Below, piece after piece: positions 1 through 6,848 of a stretch of 9,130 nucleotides of DNA. Each line of letters opens with the position of its first letter. Within the stretch, counting starts at the first letter, position 1. Both the position numbers and the translations under genes were made by a program. Source of the stretch: an uncultured Lachnoanaerobaculum sp. (GTDB lineage: Bacteria; Bacillota; Clostridia; Lachnospirales; Lachnospiraceae). Location: positions 1 through 9,130 of the forward strand of contig CAKAQP010000094.1 of assembly GCA_916720285.1 (NCBI GenBank). Reading direction: 5' to 3'. The notes under the pieces are model-generated. The model worked only from the letters and a program-made list of their open reading frames with translations, did no database searches and had not been told where the DNA came from.

Positions 1-63
1 GGGTTTAACCAAAAGGATAAGGAATTTATTTTTAAGTTTGGTAGGCAGTTTTGAATGTACATC

Positions 64-92
64 TTTACATTTTTTAATTGTAGTGATAGAAT
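64..92 (+). promoter_or_regulatory. Promoter of the tRNA-Gly gene
   Basis: A -35 box TTTACA (64-69) and a -10 box TAGAAT (87-92) are separated by 17 bp, each one mismatch from the sigma-A consensus. Transcription would start near 99, almost at the first base of the mature tRNA, so the 5' leader would be very short. Read by eye; no start site has been mapped. Confidence 0.6.
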
Positions 93-100
93 ATATGTAT

Positions 101-173
101 GCGCGAGTGGCTCAGTTGGTGGAGTACGACCTTGCCAAGGTCGGGGTCGCGGGTTCGAGTCCCGTCTCGCGCT
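101..173 (+). tRNA. tRNA-Gly (anticodon GCC)
   Basis: A full cloverleaf can be paired. The acceptor stem is GCGCGAG/CTCGCGC, the D stem GCTC/GAGT, the anticodon stem CGACC/GGTCG around loop TTGCCAA with anticodon GCC, and the T arm GCGGG/CCCGT (closing pair G-T) around loop TTCGAGT. The discriminator base is T, as is usual for bacterial glycine tRNAs. CCA is not encoded, so it must be added after transcription. The gene stands alone in this window, between its own promoter and terminator, and reads GGC and GGU codons. Confidence 0.97.
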
Positions 174-178
174 CTGAA

Positions 179-210
179 AGAAGTCTTATTATAAGGCTTC
201 TTTTTATTTT
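179..210 (+). terminator. Intrinsic terminator after tRNA-Gly
   Basis: A 10-bp stem AGAAGTCTTA/TAAGGCTTCT (one G-T pair) with loop TTA (189-191) runs into a T-rich tail TTTTTATTTT. It starts six bases after the tRNA, so the tRNA is probably transcribed alone. Confidence 0.85.
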
Positions 211-308
211 GTATACATTTGCTACTCAAAGATTTGCTACCCTTTTGAAAAATGGAATACATGAATATGTATAAAAAAGCATACATTATATAAAATGGGA
301 TATTTTTC

Positions 309-336
309 TTGACAATATAATATTAGGTGCTATACT
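309..336 (+). promoter_or_regulatory. Promoter of the perR-like gene
   Basis: A perfect -35 box TTGACA (309-314) is followed after 16 bp by TATACT (331-336), one mismatch from the -10 consensus. The predicted start near 343 lies inside the PerR-box-like sequence at 341-355, which would allow autorepression. The ribosome binding site AAAGGGA and the ATG at 375 follow. Confidence 0.75.
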
Positions 337-340
337 TAAA

Positions 341-355
341 TAGTAATGATTCTTA
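341..355 (+). promoter_or_regulatory. Candidate PerR box (autoregulation)
   Basis: TAGTAATGATTCTTA matches 10 of the 14 specified positions of the published Bacillus PerR box TTATAATNATTATAA, with the central TAATNATT intact. It is an imperfect 7-1-7 inverted repeat directly downstream of the -10 box, where a bound repressor would block transcription. Its place in front of a PerR-type gene strengthens the call, but AT-rich DNA often gives partial matches. Confidence 0.55.
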
Positions 356-374
356 TTTTTAGAAAGGGATATAC

Positions 375-791
375 ATGAAGGATCTAAAATACAGTAGACA
401 AAGGGAGGCTATCTTAGACAACTTGAAGTCTAGAGTCGATCATCCTACAGCTGATATGCTCTTTCAGTCACTACGAAAAGATGATCCTAAGATTAGCTTA
501 GGTACTGTTTATCGAAATCTCGGCTTGCTCGCCGAGCTTGGTCGTATAAACAAGATTTCAGCTCAAAACGGAATCGAAAGGTATGATTATAATACCAATG
601 AACATTATCATTTTTCATGTAAGGCATGTTCAAAGCTCATTGACTTGCCGGCCGATATCGCAAAAGATTTAAATGATAAGGCAGTGCATGATGATATTGG
701 AGTGGTAGAAAATCATTCACTTATTTTTTATGGTTATTGTAGGGAATGCTATCAAAAAATGATTTATATGGATTCAAAAAAGGCTGTTTAG
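375..791 (+). CDS. perR: PerR-type peroxide-sensing repressor (Fur family)
   Basis: A 138-residue Fur-family protein: an N-terminal winged-helix DNA-binding domain (about 1-70, with recognition-helix segment GTVYRNL at 43-49) and a C-terminal metal-binding dimerisation domain. The structural zinc site is complete: C82-x2-C85 and C122-x2-C125. With a constant offset of 14, all five regulatory metal ligands of Bacillus subtilis PerR are present: H23, D71, H77, H79 and D90 (H37, D85, H91, H93 and D104 there). The Asp at the last site favours PerR over Fur. PerR with Fe(II) is oxidised on its histidines by peroxide and releases DNA, inducing peroxide defence. Rubrerythrin, a classical target, follows 70 nt downstream. 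The start is supported by AAAGGGA upstream. A Fur or Zur role cannot be excluded from sequence alone. Confidence 0.88.
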   Translation: MKDLKYSRQREAILDNLKSRVDHPTADMLFQSLRKDDPKISLGTVYRNLGLLAELGRINKISAQNGIERYDYNTNEHYHFSCKACSKLIDLPADIAKDLNDKAVHDDIGVVENHSLIFYGYCRECYQKMIYMDSKKAV

Positions 792-805
792 CCTTTGAAT
801 CTTTT
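771..805 (+). terminator. Possible weak terminator overlapping the perR stop codon
   Basis: GATTCAAA(AAA)GGCT pairs with AGCCTTTGAATC (790-801) around loop GTTT, leaving a three-A bulge, and is followed by CTTTTAA. The TAG stop codon (789-791) lies in the loop and the 3' arm. The short T-run and the bulge make it a leaky terminator at best, so some perR transcripts may continue into rubrerythrin. Confidence 0.4.
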
Positions 806-831
806 AAGTCGGCATTTCATATCAATATAGT
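803..831 (+). promoter_or_regulatory. Weak candidate promoter of rubrerythrin
   Basis: A good -10 box TATAGT (826-831) has only a poor -35 match, TTTAAG (803-808), at 17 bp. The -10 box lies inside ATAGTAAT (827-834), an 8-mer also present over the start site of perR (340-347). That would fit shared control by PerR, but the second half-site here is weak. Confidence 0.35.
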
Positions 832-861
832 AATTTTGGTATTTATAAGGAGGAAATTTTT

Positions 862-1398
862 ATGTCAAAGTACGCAGGAACAAAAACAGAGAAGAACTTA
901 ATGGATGCATTTGCAGGTGAGTCACAGGCTAGAAATAAGTATACATATTACGCTTCAGTAGCTAAGAAGGCAGGATATGAGCAGATGGCAGCTCTTTACC
1001 TTGAGACAGCAGAGCAGGAGAAAGAGCATGCAAAGATGTGGTTTAAGGAGTTCCACGGAATCGGAACACCTGAGGAGAACCTTGTAGATGCGGCAGCAGG
1101 TGAGAACTTTGAGTGGACAGATATGTATGCTCGTATGGCAAGAGAAGCAAGAGAAGAAGGATTTGAGGCTCTTGCAAAGAAGTTTGAGCTTGTAGCAAAG
1201 GTTGAGGCAAGTCACGAGAAGAGATATCTTCAGCTTCTTGAGCATTTAAAGAATGATGGAACTTTCAAGGGAGATGCTCCTCTTGGATGGAAGTGCCGTA
1301 ACTGTGGATATATCCATGAGGGTGCTGATGCTCCTACAGTATGTCCATGTTGTGCTCATCCACAGGCATACTTTGAGAGAATGACTGTAAACTATTAA
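862..1398 (+). CDS. rbr: Rubrerythrin
   Basis: A 178-residue rubrerythrin, the usual length for the family. An N-terminal four-helix ferritin-like domain (about 1-135) carries the di-iron ligands, seen as E20 in GESQAR, E53-x2-H56, E95/E98 and E115-x2-H118. A C-terminal rubredoxin domain (about 142-178) has C145-x2-C148 and C161-x2-C164 for the FeS4 centre, with the usual PxxYFE end motif. Rubrerythrins reduce hydrogen peroxide to water in the cytoplasm of anaerobes, taking electrons from NAD(P)H through rubredoxin-like carriers. AAGGAGG (847-853) eight bases before the ATG is a near-perfect ribosome binding site. The PerR-type gene upstream suggests peroxide-inducible expression. A strong terminator follows at 1455. 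Confidence 0.97.
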   Translation: MSKYAGTKTEKNLMDAFAGESQARNKYTYYASVAKKAGYEQMAALYLETAEQEKEHAKMWFKEFHGIGTPEENLVDAAAGENFEWTDMYARMAREAREEGFEALAKKFELVAKVEASHEKRYLQLLEHLKNDGTFKGDAPLGWKCRNCGYIHEGADAPTVCPCCAHPQAYFERMTVNY

Positions 1399-1454
1399 TA
1401 TTTAGGTTTACTAAATATCTTCACAATAGTGTAAAATCTTAAATTAGGTATATA

Positions 1455-1484
1455 CTCCCCGACAGCTCAATCGGGGAGCTTTTT
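1455..1484 (+). terminator. Strong intrinsic terminator after rubrerythrin
   Basis: A GC-rich 8-bp stem CTCCCCGA/TCGGGGAG encloses loop CAGCTCAA (1463-1470) and is followed by CTTTTT. It stands out from the AT-rich surroundings and closes the perR-rubrerythrin unit. A separate 8-bp AT-only hairpin, ATATTTAG/CTAAATAT (1398-1418), lies directly after the rubrerythrin stop codon. Confidence 0.9.
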
Positions 1485-1501
1485 AATATTTGCTGCAGCT
1501 A

Positions 1502-1531
1502 TAGTCAAATGCAGTGAAGATGTGATATAAT
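1502..1531 (+). promoter_or_regulatory. Extended -10 promoter upstream of the S1-domain gene
   Basis: A perfect TATAAT (1526-1531) is preceded by TGA, giving an extended -10 element (TGnTATAAT), which compensates for a weak -35 (TAGTCA at 1502-1507, 18-bp spacing). The start would be near 1538, giving a leader of about 75 nt before the ATG at 1613. This is the only good promoter seen for the following seven-gene run. Confidence 0.6.
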
Positions 1532-1612
1532 AATATCTATTGTTTTATGAAAGAAAGCAAGCAAGGTAAAATTGCTGTTATTAAAACGAAATAAAATATT
1601 TTGGAGGTCAAC

Positions 1613-2311
1613 ATGGCAGAAGAGACAATGAAGGATTTTGAGAAGGAGCTTGAAGAATCATATAAAACTATGGATACAAAAGAAGATCCGGATGCAGGAA
1701 AGTGGGATGTCTTTGAGAAAATGTTAGCTGAGAAGACAGTTGCAAAGGTTAAAATTACAGAGGTTGTTAAGGGCGGATGTATCGCTTTCTTAGAGGAAGT
1801 AAGAGCATTTATTCCTGCAAGTCAGTTATCTACACAGTATGTAGAGAATCTTGACGAGTTCCTCGGTAAGAGCCTTGAGGTTGTTGTAATTACATCAGAG
1901 CCGGCTAAGAAGAAACTTGTTCTCAGCCACAGAGCAATTGAGAAGGAAGAGGCTAAGAAGGAGAGACAGGCTAAACTTGACAGCGTTAAGGTTGGTGATG
2001 TTCTTGAGGGTAAGGTTGATTCAATCAAGGATTACGGCGCTTTCATCGATCTTGGAGATGGAATCTCAGGATTGCTTCATGTATCACAGATTTCAAACCA
2101 GAGAGTAAAGAACCCTGCTGCAGTACTAAAAGAGGGTGAGACTGTAAAGGTTAAAGTAACAGGTATTAAAGATGGAAAGATTTCACTTTCAAAGAAAGCA
2201 CTTGAGGAGAATGTAGAGCCGAAGGATCCTTCAAAGGGCTTTAAATATGTAGAAAAGGGAGTTGCATCTACATCTTTAGCAGGATTATTAAAGGATATTA
2301 AATTAGACTAA
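1613..2311 (+). CDS. S1 RNA-binding protein with two S1 domains
   Basis: A 232-residue cytoplasmic protein with a charged N-terminal segment (1-40) and two S1/OB-fold RNA-binding domains at about 40-107 and 126-195. The second is the better match (VGDVLEGKV, YGAFIDLGDG, GLLHVSQIS, KVTGIKDGKISLS); the first is divergent. A Lys/Glu-rich linker joins them. Full-length ribosomal protein S1 has four to six such domains, so this is a short S1-like protein, probably acting in mRNA binding or translation; its exact target is unknown. The ATG at 1613 was chosen over an in-frame TTG at 1601 because the TTG overlaps the GGAGG (1603-1607) that serves as ribosome binding site. It is the first gene of the run; the aminopeptidase follows after 12 nt. 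Confidence 0.9.
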   Translation: MAEETMKDFEKELEESYKTMDTKEDPDAGKWDVFEKMLAEKTVAKVKITEVVKGGCIAFLEEVRAFIPASQLSTQYVENLDEFLGKSLEVVVITSEPAKKKLVLSHRAIEKEEAKKERQAKLDSVKVGDVLEGKVDSIKDYGAFIDLGDGISGLLHVSQISNQRVKNPAAVLKEGETVKVKVTGIKDGKISLSKKALEENVEPKDPSKGFKYVEKGVASTSLAGLLKDIKLD

Positions 2312-2323
2312 AGGAGTGTTCGT

Positions 2324-3718
2324 ATGGCAGAAAGTAAAGCAAAAGCTCTGCAAAAAGAACTTTCATTTGAATATCCTCATATAGCAAAAGAATCTCCTGA
2401 GCAAATTTCAAAAGCTCAGGAGTTTGCTGAAGGCTATAAGAAATTTTTAGACAAGTCAAAGACCGAGAGAGAAGTGGTAAAAGAAGCTGTCAGCTTACTT
2501 GAGGCAAACGGATATACAGTTTTTGACCCTAAAAAGAGCTATAAAGCCGGGGATAAGGTATATAAAGTAAACAGAAAAAAAGCAATACTTGCATCTACAA
2601 TAGGTAGTGAGCCTATCACTGAAGGTTTAAGGATTAACGGAGCACATATAGATTCTCCAAGACTTGATCTCAGACCTAATCCGCTCTATGAAAAGAGTGA
2701 GATATCATATTTTAAGACTCATTACTATGGTGGAATAAGAAAGTATCAGTGGGCAACCATACCGCTTTCAATGCATGGTGTTATATTTAGAAAAGACGGC
2801 AGTTTTGTTGAGATAAACCTTGGTGAAAAAGAAGAGGATCCGGTATTTTATATAAGTGATCTGCTTCCTCATCTTTCAAGCAAACAGGATCAAAGAAAAC
2901 TGTCGGAAGGTATCAAAGGTGAGGAATTAAATATTTTCCTCGGAACATTGCCGTTTGATGATACCGATGATGTAAAAGAGGCTGTAAAGCTTAAGACACT
3001 TGAAATATTAAATAATATGTATGGTGTTACAGAGAGAGATTTTGCAAGAGCGGAGATAGAGTTTGTCCCTGCAACAAAGGCAAGAGATATAGGTCTTGAT
3101 CGTTCACTTGTAGGAGGATACGGTCATGATGACAGAGTCTGTGCTTATCCTGCGCTTATAGCGGAGATTGAAGCAAAGAATCCGAAGTATACAACACTTA
3201 CAATACTCGCAGACAAAGAGGAGATCGGTTCAACAGGAAATACGGGACTTCATTCTCACTTTGTGTATGATTATATTGAGTATTTGTCACAGATCTTCGG
3301 TGCTGATGTAAAAGAAGTATGTGAAAAATCATCATGTCTTTCATCAGATGTAAATGCCGCATTTGATCCTACTTTTCCTGATGTGTTTGAGCCTAACAAC
3401 TCATCATATCTGAACAGAGGTTGTGTACTTACAAAGTATACAGGTTCAAGAGGAAAGTATTCTTCATCAGATGCAAGTGCAGAGTTTATGAATAAAGTTA
3501 TATCAATAATGGAAGAAAACAATGTACATTGGCAGATAGGAGAATTGGGCGCCCTTGACGTTGGTGGTGGCGGTACCATTGCTCAGTATGTCGCAATGAT
3601 GAATATAGATGTAGTAGATTTGGGAGTTCCCGTAATCTCTATGCATTCACCATATGAGGTGATATCAAAATTAGATTTATATAATACATATCTTGCATTT
3701 AAGGCATTTTATTTATAA
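2324..3718 (+). CDS. M18-family zinc aminopeptidase
   Basis: A 464-residue protein of the length expected for M18 (aspartyl aminopeptidase/aminopeptidase I type) enzymes, which remove N-terminal residues from peptides in the cytoplasm using two metal ions. Visible active-site candidates are H108 and D110 in the GAHIDSPRLDLRP segment, D269 in GYGHDDRVC, the E299-E300 pair in DKEEIGS, D342 in SSDVNAAFDP and H441 in MHSPYE near the C terminus. The spacing of these motifs follows the family. No signal peptide or membrane segment is seen. AAGGAG (2311-2316) overlaps the upstream TAA stop and sits seven bases before the ATG, so it is very likely cotranscribed with the S1 gene. Substrate preference (acidic or broad) cannot be told from the sequence. 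Confidence 0.95.
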   Translation: MAESKAKALQKELSFEYPHIAKESPEQISKAQEFAEGYKKFLDKSKTEREVVKEAVSLLEANGYTVFDPKKSYKAGDKVYKVNRKKAILASTIGSEPITEGLRINGAHIDSPRLDLRPNPLYEKSEISYFKTHYYGGIRKYQWATIPLSMHGVIFRKDGSFVEINLGEKEEDPVFYISDLLPHLSSKQDQRKLSEGIKGEELNIFLGTLPFDDTDDVKEAVKLKTLEILNNMYGVTERDFARAEIEFVPATKARDIGLDRSLVGGYGHDDRVCAYPALIAEIEAKNPKYTTLTILADKEEIGSTGNTGLHSHFVYDYIEYLSQIFGADVKEVCEKSSCLSSDVNAAFDPTFPDVFEPNNSSYLNRGCVLTKYTGSRGKYSSSDASAEFMNKVISIMEENNVHWQIGELGALDVGGGGTIAQYVAMMNIDVVDLGVPVISMHSPYEVISKLDLYNTYLAFKAFYL

Positions 3719-3748
3719 TGTCCGGTGCAAGGTGAGAGGTTTTTATTT

Positions 3749-4978
3749 ATGAAATTAAAAAAGTTAGCTTTGATAGGAATGGTTGTTGTAGCTACAATGA
3801 GTGCATGTGGTATACAAAAAAAAGATGCTACTGAGACTCAGACAACAGCAGAGGGAGAATCAAAGGCAAATGCAGATGTGAAAAGACCAAGTGATTACGG
3901 TACAGCCGAGCTTGGAAAGTATGTCGGTGTGGAAATACCTAATATCGATACAAGTGTAAGTGATCAGGATGTGGAAGCACAGATAAATACTGAATTAAAG
4001 CAAGATCCTGACGTGGTTGAAGTAACAGACAGAGCCGTACAGGAAGGTGATACTGTAAATATAGACTACACCGGAACAAAGGACGGAGTTGCTTTTGACG
4101 GAGGATCTGCAACAGGTTATAATTTAGTAATCGGAAGCAACAGCTTTATCGAAGGATTTGAGGCGGGACTTATAGGTCACAGCATCGGAGAAGATGTAAA
4201 ACTTGATCTTACATTCCCTAAGGATTATAATAACGCCGATTTAGCCGGAGCTGCAGTGGTGTTTGACGTAAAGATAAATTCAATATCAGTGTCATCTCCT
4301 GCAACTCTTACAGATGAGTGGGTAAATAAGCATACAAAGGGTGAGCAGAAAACAGTAGATGAGTTTAGAGCTGCTGTGAAGGCAAATCTTGAGGAACAAA
4401 GAAGTAAGAGCGCAAAGTCACAGGATCAGTACAATGCGATTGCTGCTGTAATTGCAGACTCAAAATTTGAAATGAAGGATGAGGCTATTGATTTTGAATA
4501 TAATAATATCTACAAGCCTATCGATAATATGATTACACAGTATGGTATGGATCTTGATCAGTATGCCTCAGCTTACGGCATGAGTGCGGATGAGCTCAAA
4601 ACAGAGATCAGAAATCAGGCTGAAAGCTATGTTAAGCAGGTTATTGTAACAAGAGAAATTTATAAGAAAGAGAAAATGTCTCTTACAGATGAGGATTATC
4701 AGGTAGTTGTAGATTTAAACGGCGGCTCTTTGACAAAAGACGAGCTTATACAGCAGTATGGTAAAGATGAAGTTGAAGAAACAGCCAAGACATATAAAGT
4801 TGTAAACTTTATCCTGGACAATGCCAAGAGAACAGATGTTACAGTAAACATCAACGGTGAGACTATGGGCAGTGAAGAGGGCGCAAGTGCTGAAGGTGCA
4901 AGTGAAGAGACTACAGCTGAGAGCGAAAGCAAAGCTTCCGAGAGTGCATCTGCTGAAGGCAGTGAGGCGGCACAATAA
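3749..4978 (+). CDS. Lipoprotein with FKBP-type PPIase and trigger-factor C-terminal domain
   Basis: A 409-residue predicted lipoprotein. The N terminus MKLKK plus a hydrophobic stretch ends in MSAC, giving a lipobox with lipidated Cys20; the Met at -3 is less usual. A Thr/Glu-rich linker (21-45) follows, then an FKBP-like peptidyl-prolyl isomerase domain (about 98-180: GDTVNIDYTG, GFEAGLIGHSIGE, LTFP), then a trigger-factor-like chaperone arm (about 185-365). The last 38 residues (372-409) are a low-complexity Ser/Glu/Ala/Gly tail. Cytosolic trigger factor has an N-terminal ribosome-binding domain; here a lipoprotein signal takes its place, which suggests a foldase outside the membrane, in the role PrsA plays in bacilli (inferred). 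The ATG at 3749 was preferred to GTG 3725 because GAGAGG lies nine bases before it and it begins a normal signal peptide. The stop overlaps the next start (TAATG). Confidence 0.88.
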   Translation: MKLKKLALIGMVVVATMSACGIQKKDATETQTTAEGESKANADVKRPSDYGTAELGKYVGVEIPNIDTSVSDQDVEAQINTELKQDPDVVEVTDRAVQEGDTVNIDYTGTKDGVAFDGGSATGYNLVIGSNSFIEGFEAGLIGHSIGEDVKLDLTFPKDYNNADLAGAAVVFDVKINSISVSSPATLTDEWVNKHTKGEQKTVDEFRAAVKANLEEQRSKSAKSQDQYNAIAAVIADSKFEMKDEAIDFEYNNIYKPIDNMITQYGMDLDQYASAYGMSADELKTEIRNQAESYVKQVIVTREIYKKEKMSLTDEDYQVVVDLNGGSLTKDELIQQYGKDEVEETAKTYKVVNFILDNAKRTDVTVNINGETMGSEEGASAEGASEETTAESESKASESASAEGSEAAQ

Positions 4979-5775
4979 TGAAAGCACTATTCTTTGATAT
5001 AGATGGAACCTTGATTGACAATGATACCAAACAGGTTCCGAAATCCGCATTAAAGGCTATCGAAGAAGCGAGATCGGCCGGACATTTGACATTTATAAAT
5101 ACCGGAAGAGTAGAATGTATAATAGGAAATATTAAAAACAGATTTAATATGGACGGTTATATTTGTGGATGTGGAACACAGATAGTTGTCGGAGACAAGA
5201 CCATCTTTGAGAAGAGGATAGATCATAACAGAGGCATTGAAATAAAAAAACTGTTAAAGAAATTTAATGTTGAAGGTATGCTTGAGGCGAGGCAGGGAAT
5301 TTATTTTCCTGCCAAACCTTTTGTATATCCTGAGATTACAGAGAATATATTTGATGCGATATGTTCCATTGTAGAACCGTCTGTAGGAGAATTTGAAAAA
5401 GATGATTATGACTTTGATAAATTCTGCATTATAGACGATCCGAGATTTTCAAGGAGTGATCTGAAATCATTCTTTGCTGAATGCGATGATTTTGATATAA
5501 TAGATCGAGGCGCAGGATTTTATGAATGTGTGCCATATCCTTGTTCAAAGGGAAAAGCTGTACTTCAAGTGCTGGATTACTACAATATAGCATTGGAAGA
5601 TGCTTATATATTTGGGGATAGTATGAATGATTTGCCGATGTTTACATGCGGAGCCGGGAACAGAATACTTCTTGGAGAGCATGATACCGCATTGGAAGAA
5701 TATGCTACATACTTTGCAAAAAAGGTATCAGAAGATGGGATATATTTATCAATGAAAGAGCTTGGACTTATATAG
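4978..5775 (+). CDS. HAD superfamily phosphatase, Cof/IIB type
   Basis: A 265-residue HAD hydrolase. Motif I is D7-I-D9-G-T, with D7 as nucleophile; motif II is T42 in INTGR; motif III is a lysine in CSKGKA (K191 or K193); motif IV is GDSMND (D214, D218). The cap insert between motifs II and III (about 60-185) is the size and position of a type IIB cap, as in the Cof/YbiV sugar-phosphate and cofactor phosphatases. These enzymes dephosphorylate small metabolites in the cytoplasm; the substrate here is unknown. The start codon overlaps the lipoprotein stop by one base, so translation is probably coupled. cysE follows after 33 nt. Confidence 0.93.
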   Translation: MKALFFDIDGTLIDNDTKQVPKSALKAIEEARSAGHLTFINTGRVECIIGNIKNRFNMDGYICGCGTQIVVGDKTIFEKRIDHNRGIEIKKLLKKFNVEGMLEARQGIYFPAKPFVYPEITENIFDAICSIVEPSVGEFEKDDYDFDKFCIIDDPRFSRSDLKSFFAECDDFDIIDRGAGFYECVPYPCSKGKAVLQVLDYYNIALEDAYIFGDSMNDLPMFTCGAGNRILLGEHDTALEEYATYFAKKVSEDGIYLSMKELGLI

Positions 5776-5808
5776 TAACTTTCATTGACATTAGTATTTG
5801 GAGAGATT

Positions 5809-6513
5809 ATGTTTTTCAAAGATGTTTGGAAAGATGTACAGGCTGTAAAGGACAGGGATCCGGCAGCCAGAAGTGCGTTTGAAGTTTTATTTTTATATCA
5901 AGGCGTACACGCATTGATTATGCATAGAATTGCACATTGGTTCTATAAAAAGCGTATGTTTTTTATAGCAAGATGGATATCACAGATTTCAAGATTTTTT
6001 ACAATGATAGAGATACATCCGGGGGCTGAAATAGGCTGCGGAGTACTTATAGATCATGGTGCAGGTATTGTAATCGGAGAAACAGCGGTGGTTGGTGACA
6101 ACTGTACACTGTATCAAGGAGTGACTCTTGGAGGTGTAGGAACCGCCAAGGGGAAAAGACATCCTACACTTGGAAAGAATGTAATGGTCGGTGCCGGTGC
6201 CAAAATACTGGGATCATTTGAGGTTGGAGACAATGCATCTATAGGAGCAAATTCAGTTTTATTAAAACCTCTTGAAAGTGATTCCACAGCGGTGGGTATT
6301 CCTGCAAAGCCTGTAAGATTAAACGGTCAGGTTGTTGAAAAGAAGCATAAACTGGCACAGGTAAATGCGGATATTTCAAAGCTTGCCGAGACCATAGATA
6401 TAATGAATGAAAGAATAAGAAAAATGGAAGAACTGCTGAATCAAAACGGTATTGATACAAGTTGTCTGGAAGACGGTAGAGATACCACAGAGTTTGCCGA
6501 TTGGGTAATCTAA
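5809..6513 (+). CDS. cysE: Serine O-acetyltransferase
   Basis: A 234-residue CysE, the first enzyme of cysteine synthesis: L-serine plus acetyl-CoA gives O-acetylserine, the substrate of cysteine synthase. The N-terminal helical part (AVKDRDPAARS, FLYQGVHALIMHRIAHW) is typical. The left-handed beta-helix hexapeptide repeats run from about 68 to 165 and include IDHG (H83), GETAVVGD, TLGGVG and the RHP motif (H118). A charged helix (about 178-212) is a likely coiled coil. The C terminus ends in isoleucine, as in CysE proteins that dock their tail into cysteine synthase; an interaction here is inferred. The ATG at 5809 was chosen over TTG 5785 because GGAG (5800-5803) precedes it and MFFKDVWKDVQAV matches the family N terminus. 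No T-box or S-box leader is seen; the gene is internal to the run. Confidence 0.96.
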   Translation: MFFKDVWKDVQAVKDRDPAARSAFEVLFLYQGVHALIMHRIAHWFYKKRMFFIARWISQISRFFTMIEIHPGAEIGCGVLIDHGAGIVIGETAVVGDNCTLYQGVTLGGVGTAKGKRHPTLGKNVMVGAGAKILGSFEVGDNASIGANSVLLKPLESDSTAVGIPAKPVRLNGQVVEKKHKLAQVNADISKLAETIDIMNERIRKMEELLNQNGIDTSCLEDGRDTTEFADWVI

Positions 6514-6848
6514 TGAAAGCAGAATTAAATACAGTAAGCAGACGATTGGGAGTCGGTTATTCGACTTTCGATTTGTCTGCTTTTTTAGAAGAAAAAGCAT
6601 TTGTATATCTTTTGCGCTGCAATGATAACAGTTTATATTGCGGATGGACATCCGATATACCAAAAAGAATCAAGGCTCACAATGCCGGAAAAGGTGCTAA
6701 ATATACCAGAGCAAAATTGCCTGTTGAATTGGTTTATTTTGAGGTATATACAGATAAAGTAGCGGCAATGCAAAGAGAATATGAAATAAAGCAGTTAACA
6801 AAGCTTGAAAAGGAAATGTTGATAGATGAATCTGAAGATACTATATGA
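6513..6848 (+). CDS. GIY-YIG nuclease-domain protein (YhbQ/UPF0213-like)
   Basis: As annotated, 111 residues. Residues 29-105 match the small single-domain GIY-YIG family: VYLLRC (the GIY part, 31-36), LYCGWT (the YIG part, 41-46), a conserved Arg in PKRIKAHN, GKGAKYTR, and an acidic residue in MQREYEIKQL. Members usually begin a few residues before VYLL; here there are about 28 extra N-terminal residues with no visible domain. The ATG at 6513 overlaps the cysE stop (TAATG), which supports coupled translation, but a terminator-shaped hairpin (6536-6586) is embedded in this extension. The only other in-frame start before the domain is a TTG at 6573 with no ribosome binding site. The domain call is firm and the start is not. 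The function is not established for the family; a role in DNA repair is sometimes suggested. The end overlaps the next gene by 23 nt. Confidence 0.85.
   Translation: MKAELNTVSRRLGVGYSTFDLSAFLEEKAFVYLLRCNDNSLYCGWTSDIPKRIKAHNAGKGAKYTRAKLPVELVYFEVYTDKVAAMQREYEIKQLTKLEKEMLIDESEDTI
6536..6586 (+). terminator. Terminator-shaped hairpin inside the 5' end of the GIY-YIG gene
   Basis: The outer stem AAGCAGACGA/TTGTCTGCTT (6536-6545 with 6573-6582, 10 bp, one G-T) and the inner stem GGGAGTCG/CGACTTTC (6548-6555 with 6562-6569, 8 bp, two G-T) enclose loop GTTATT. They are separated by only TT and GAT, and a T-run (6581-6586) follows directly. By shape it is among the strongest terminators in the window. 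It starts 23 bases after the cysE stop, so it could end cysE transcripts, or act as an attenuator melted by ribosomes coming through the TAATG overlap. Confidence 0.65.

Noticed and set aside
74..286. Reading frames overlapping the tRNA on both strands
   Set aside because: They run through a complete tRNA gene and its terminator, have no ribosome binding sites and resemble no protein.
1601..1612. Alternative TTG start extending the S1-domain protein by four residues
   Set aside because: The TTG overlaps the GGAGG that serves the ATG at 1613, and the extra residues add nothing conserved.
5785..5813. TTGACA (5785-5790) with TATGTT 17 bp on, as a promoter for cysE
   Set aside because: The -10 box is poor and would lie across the cysE start codon, so the transcript would begin inside the gene.
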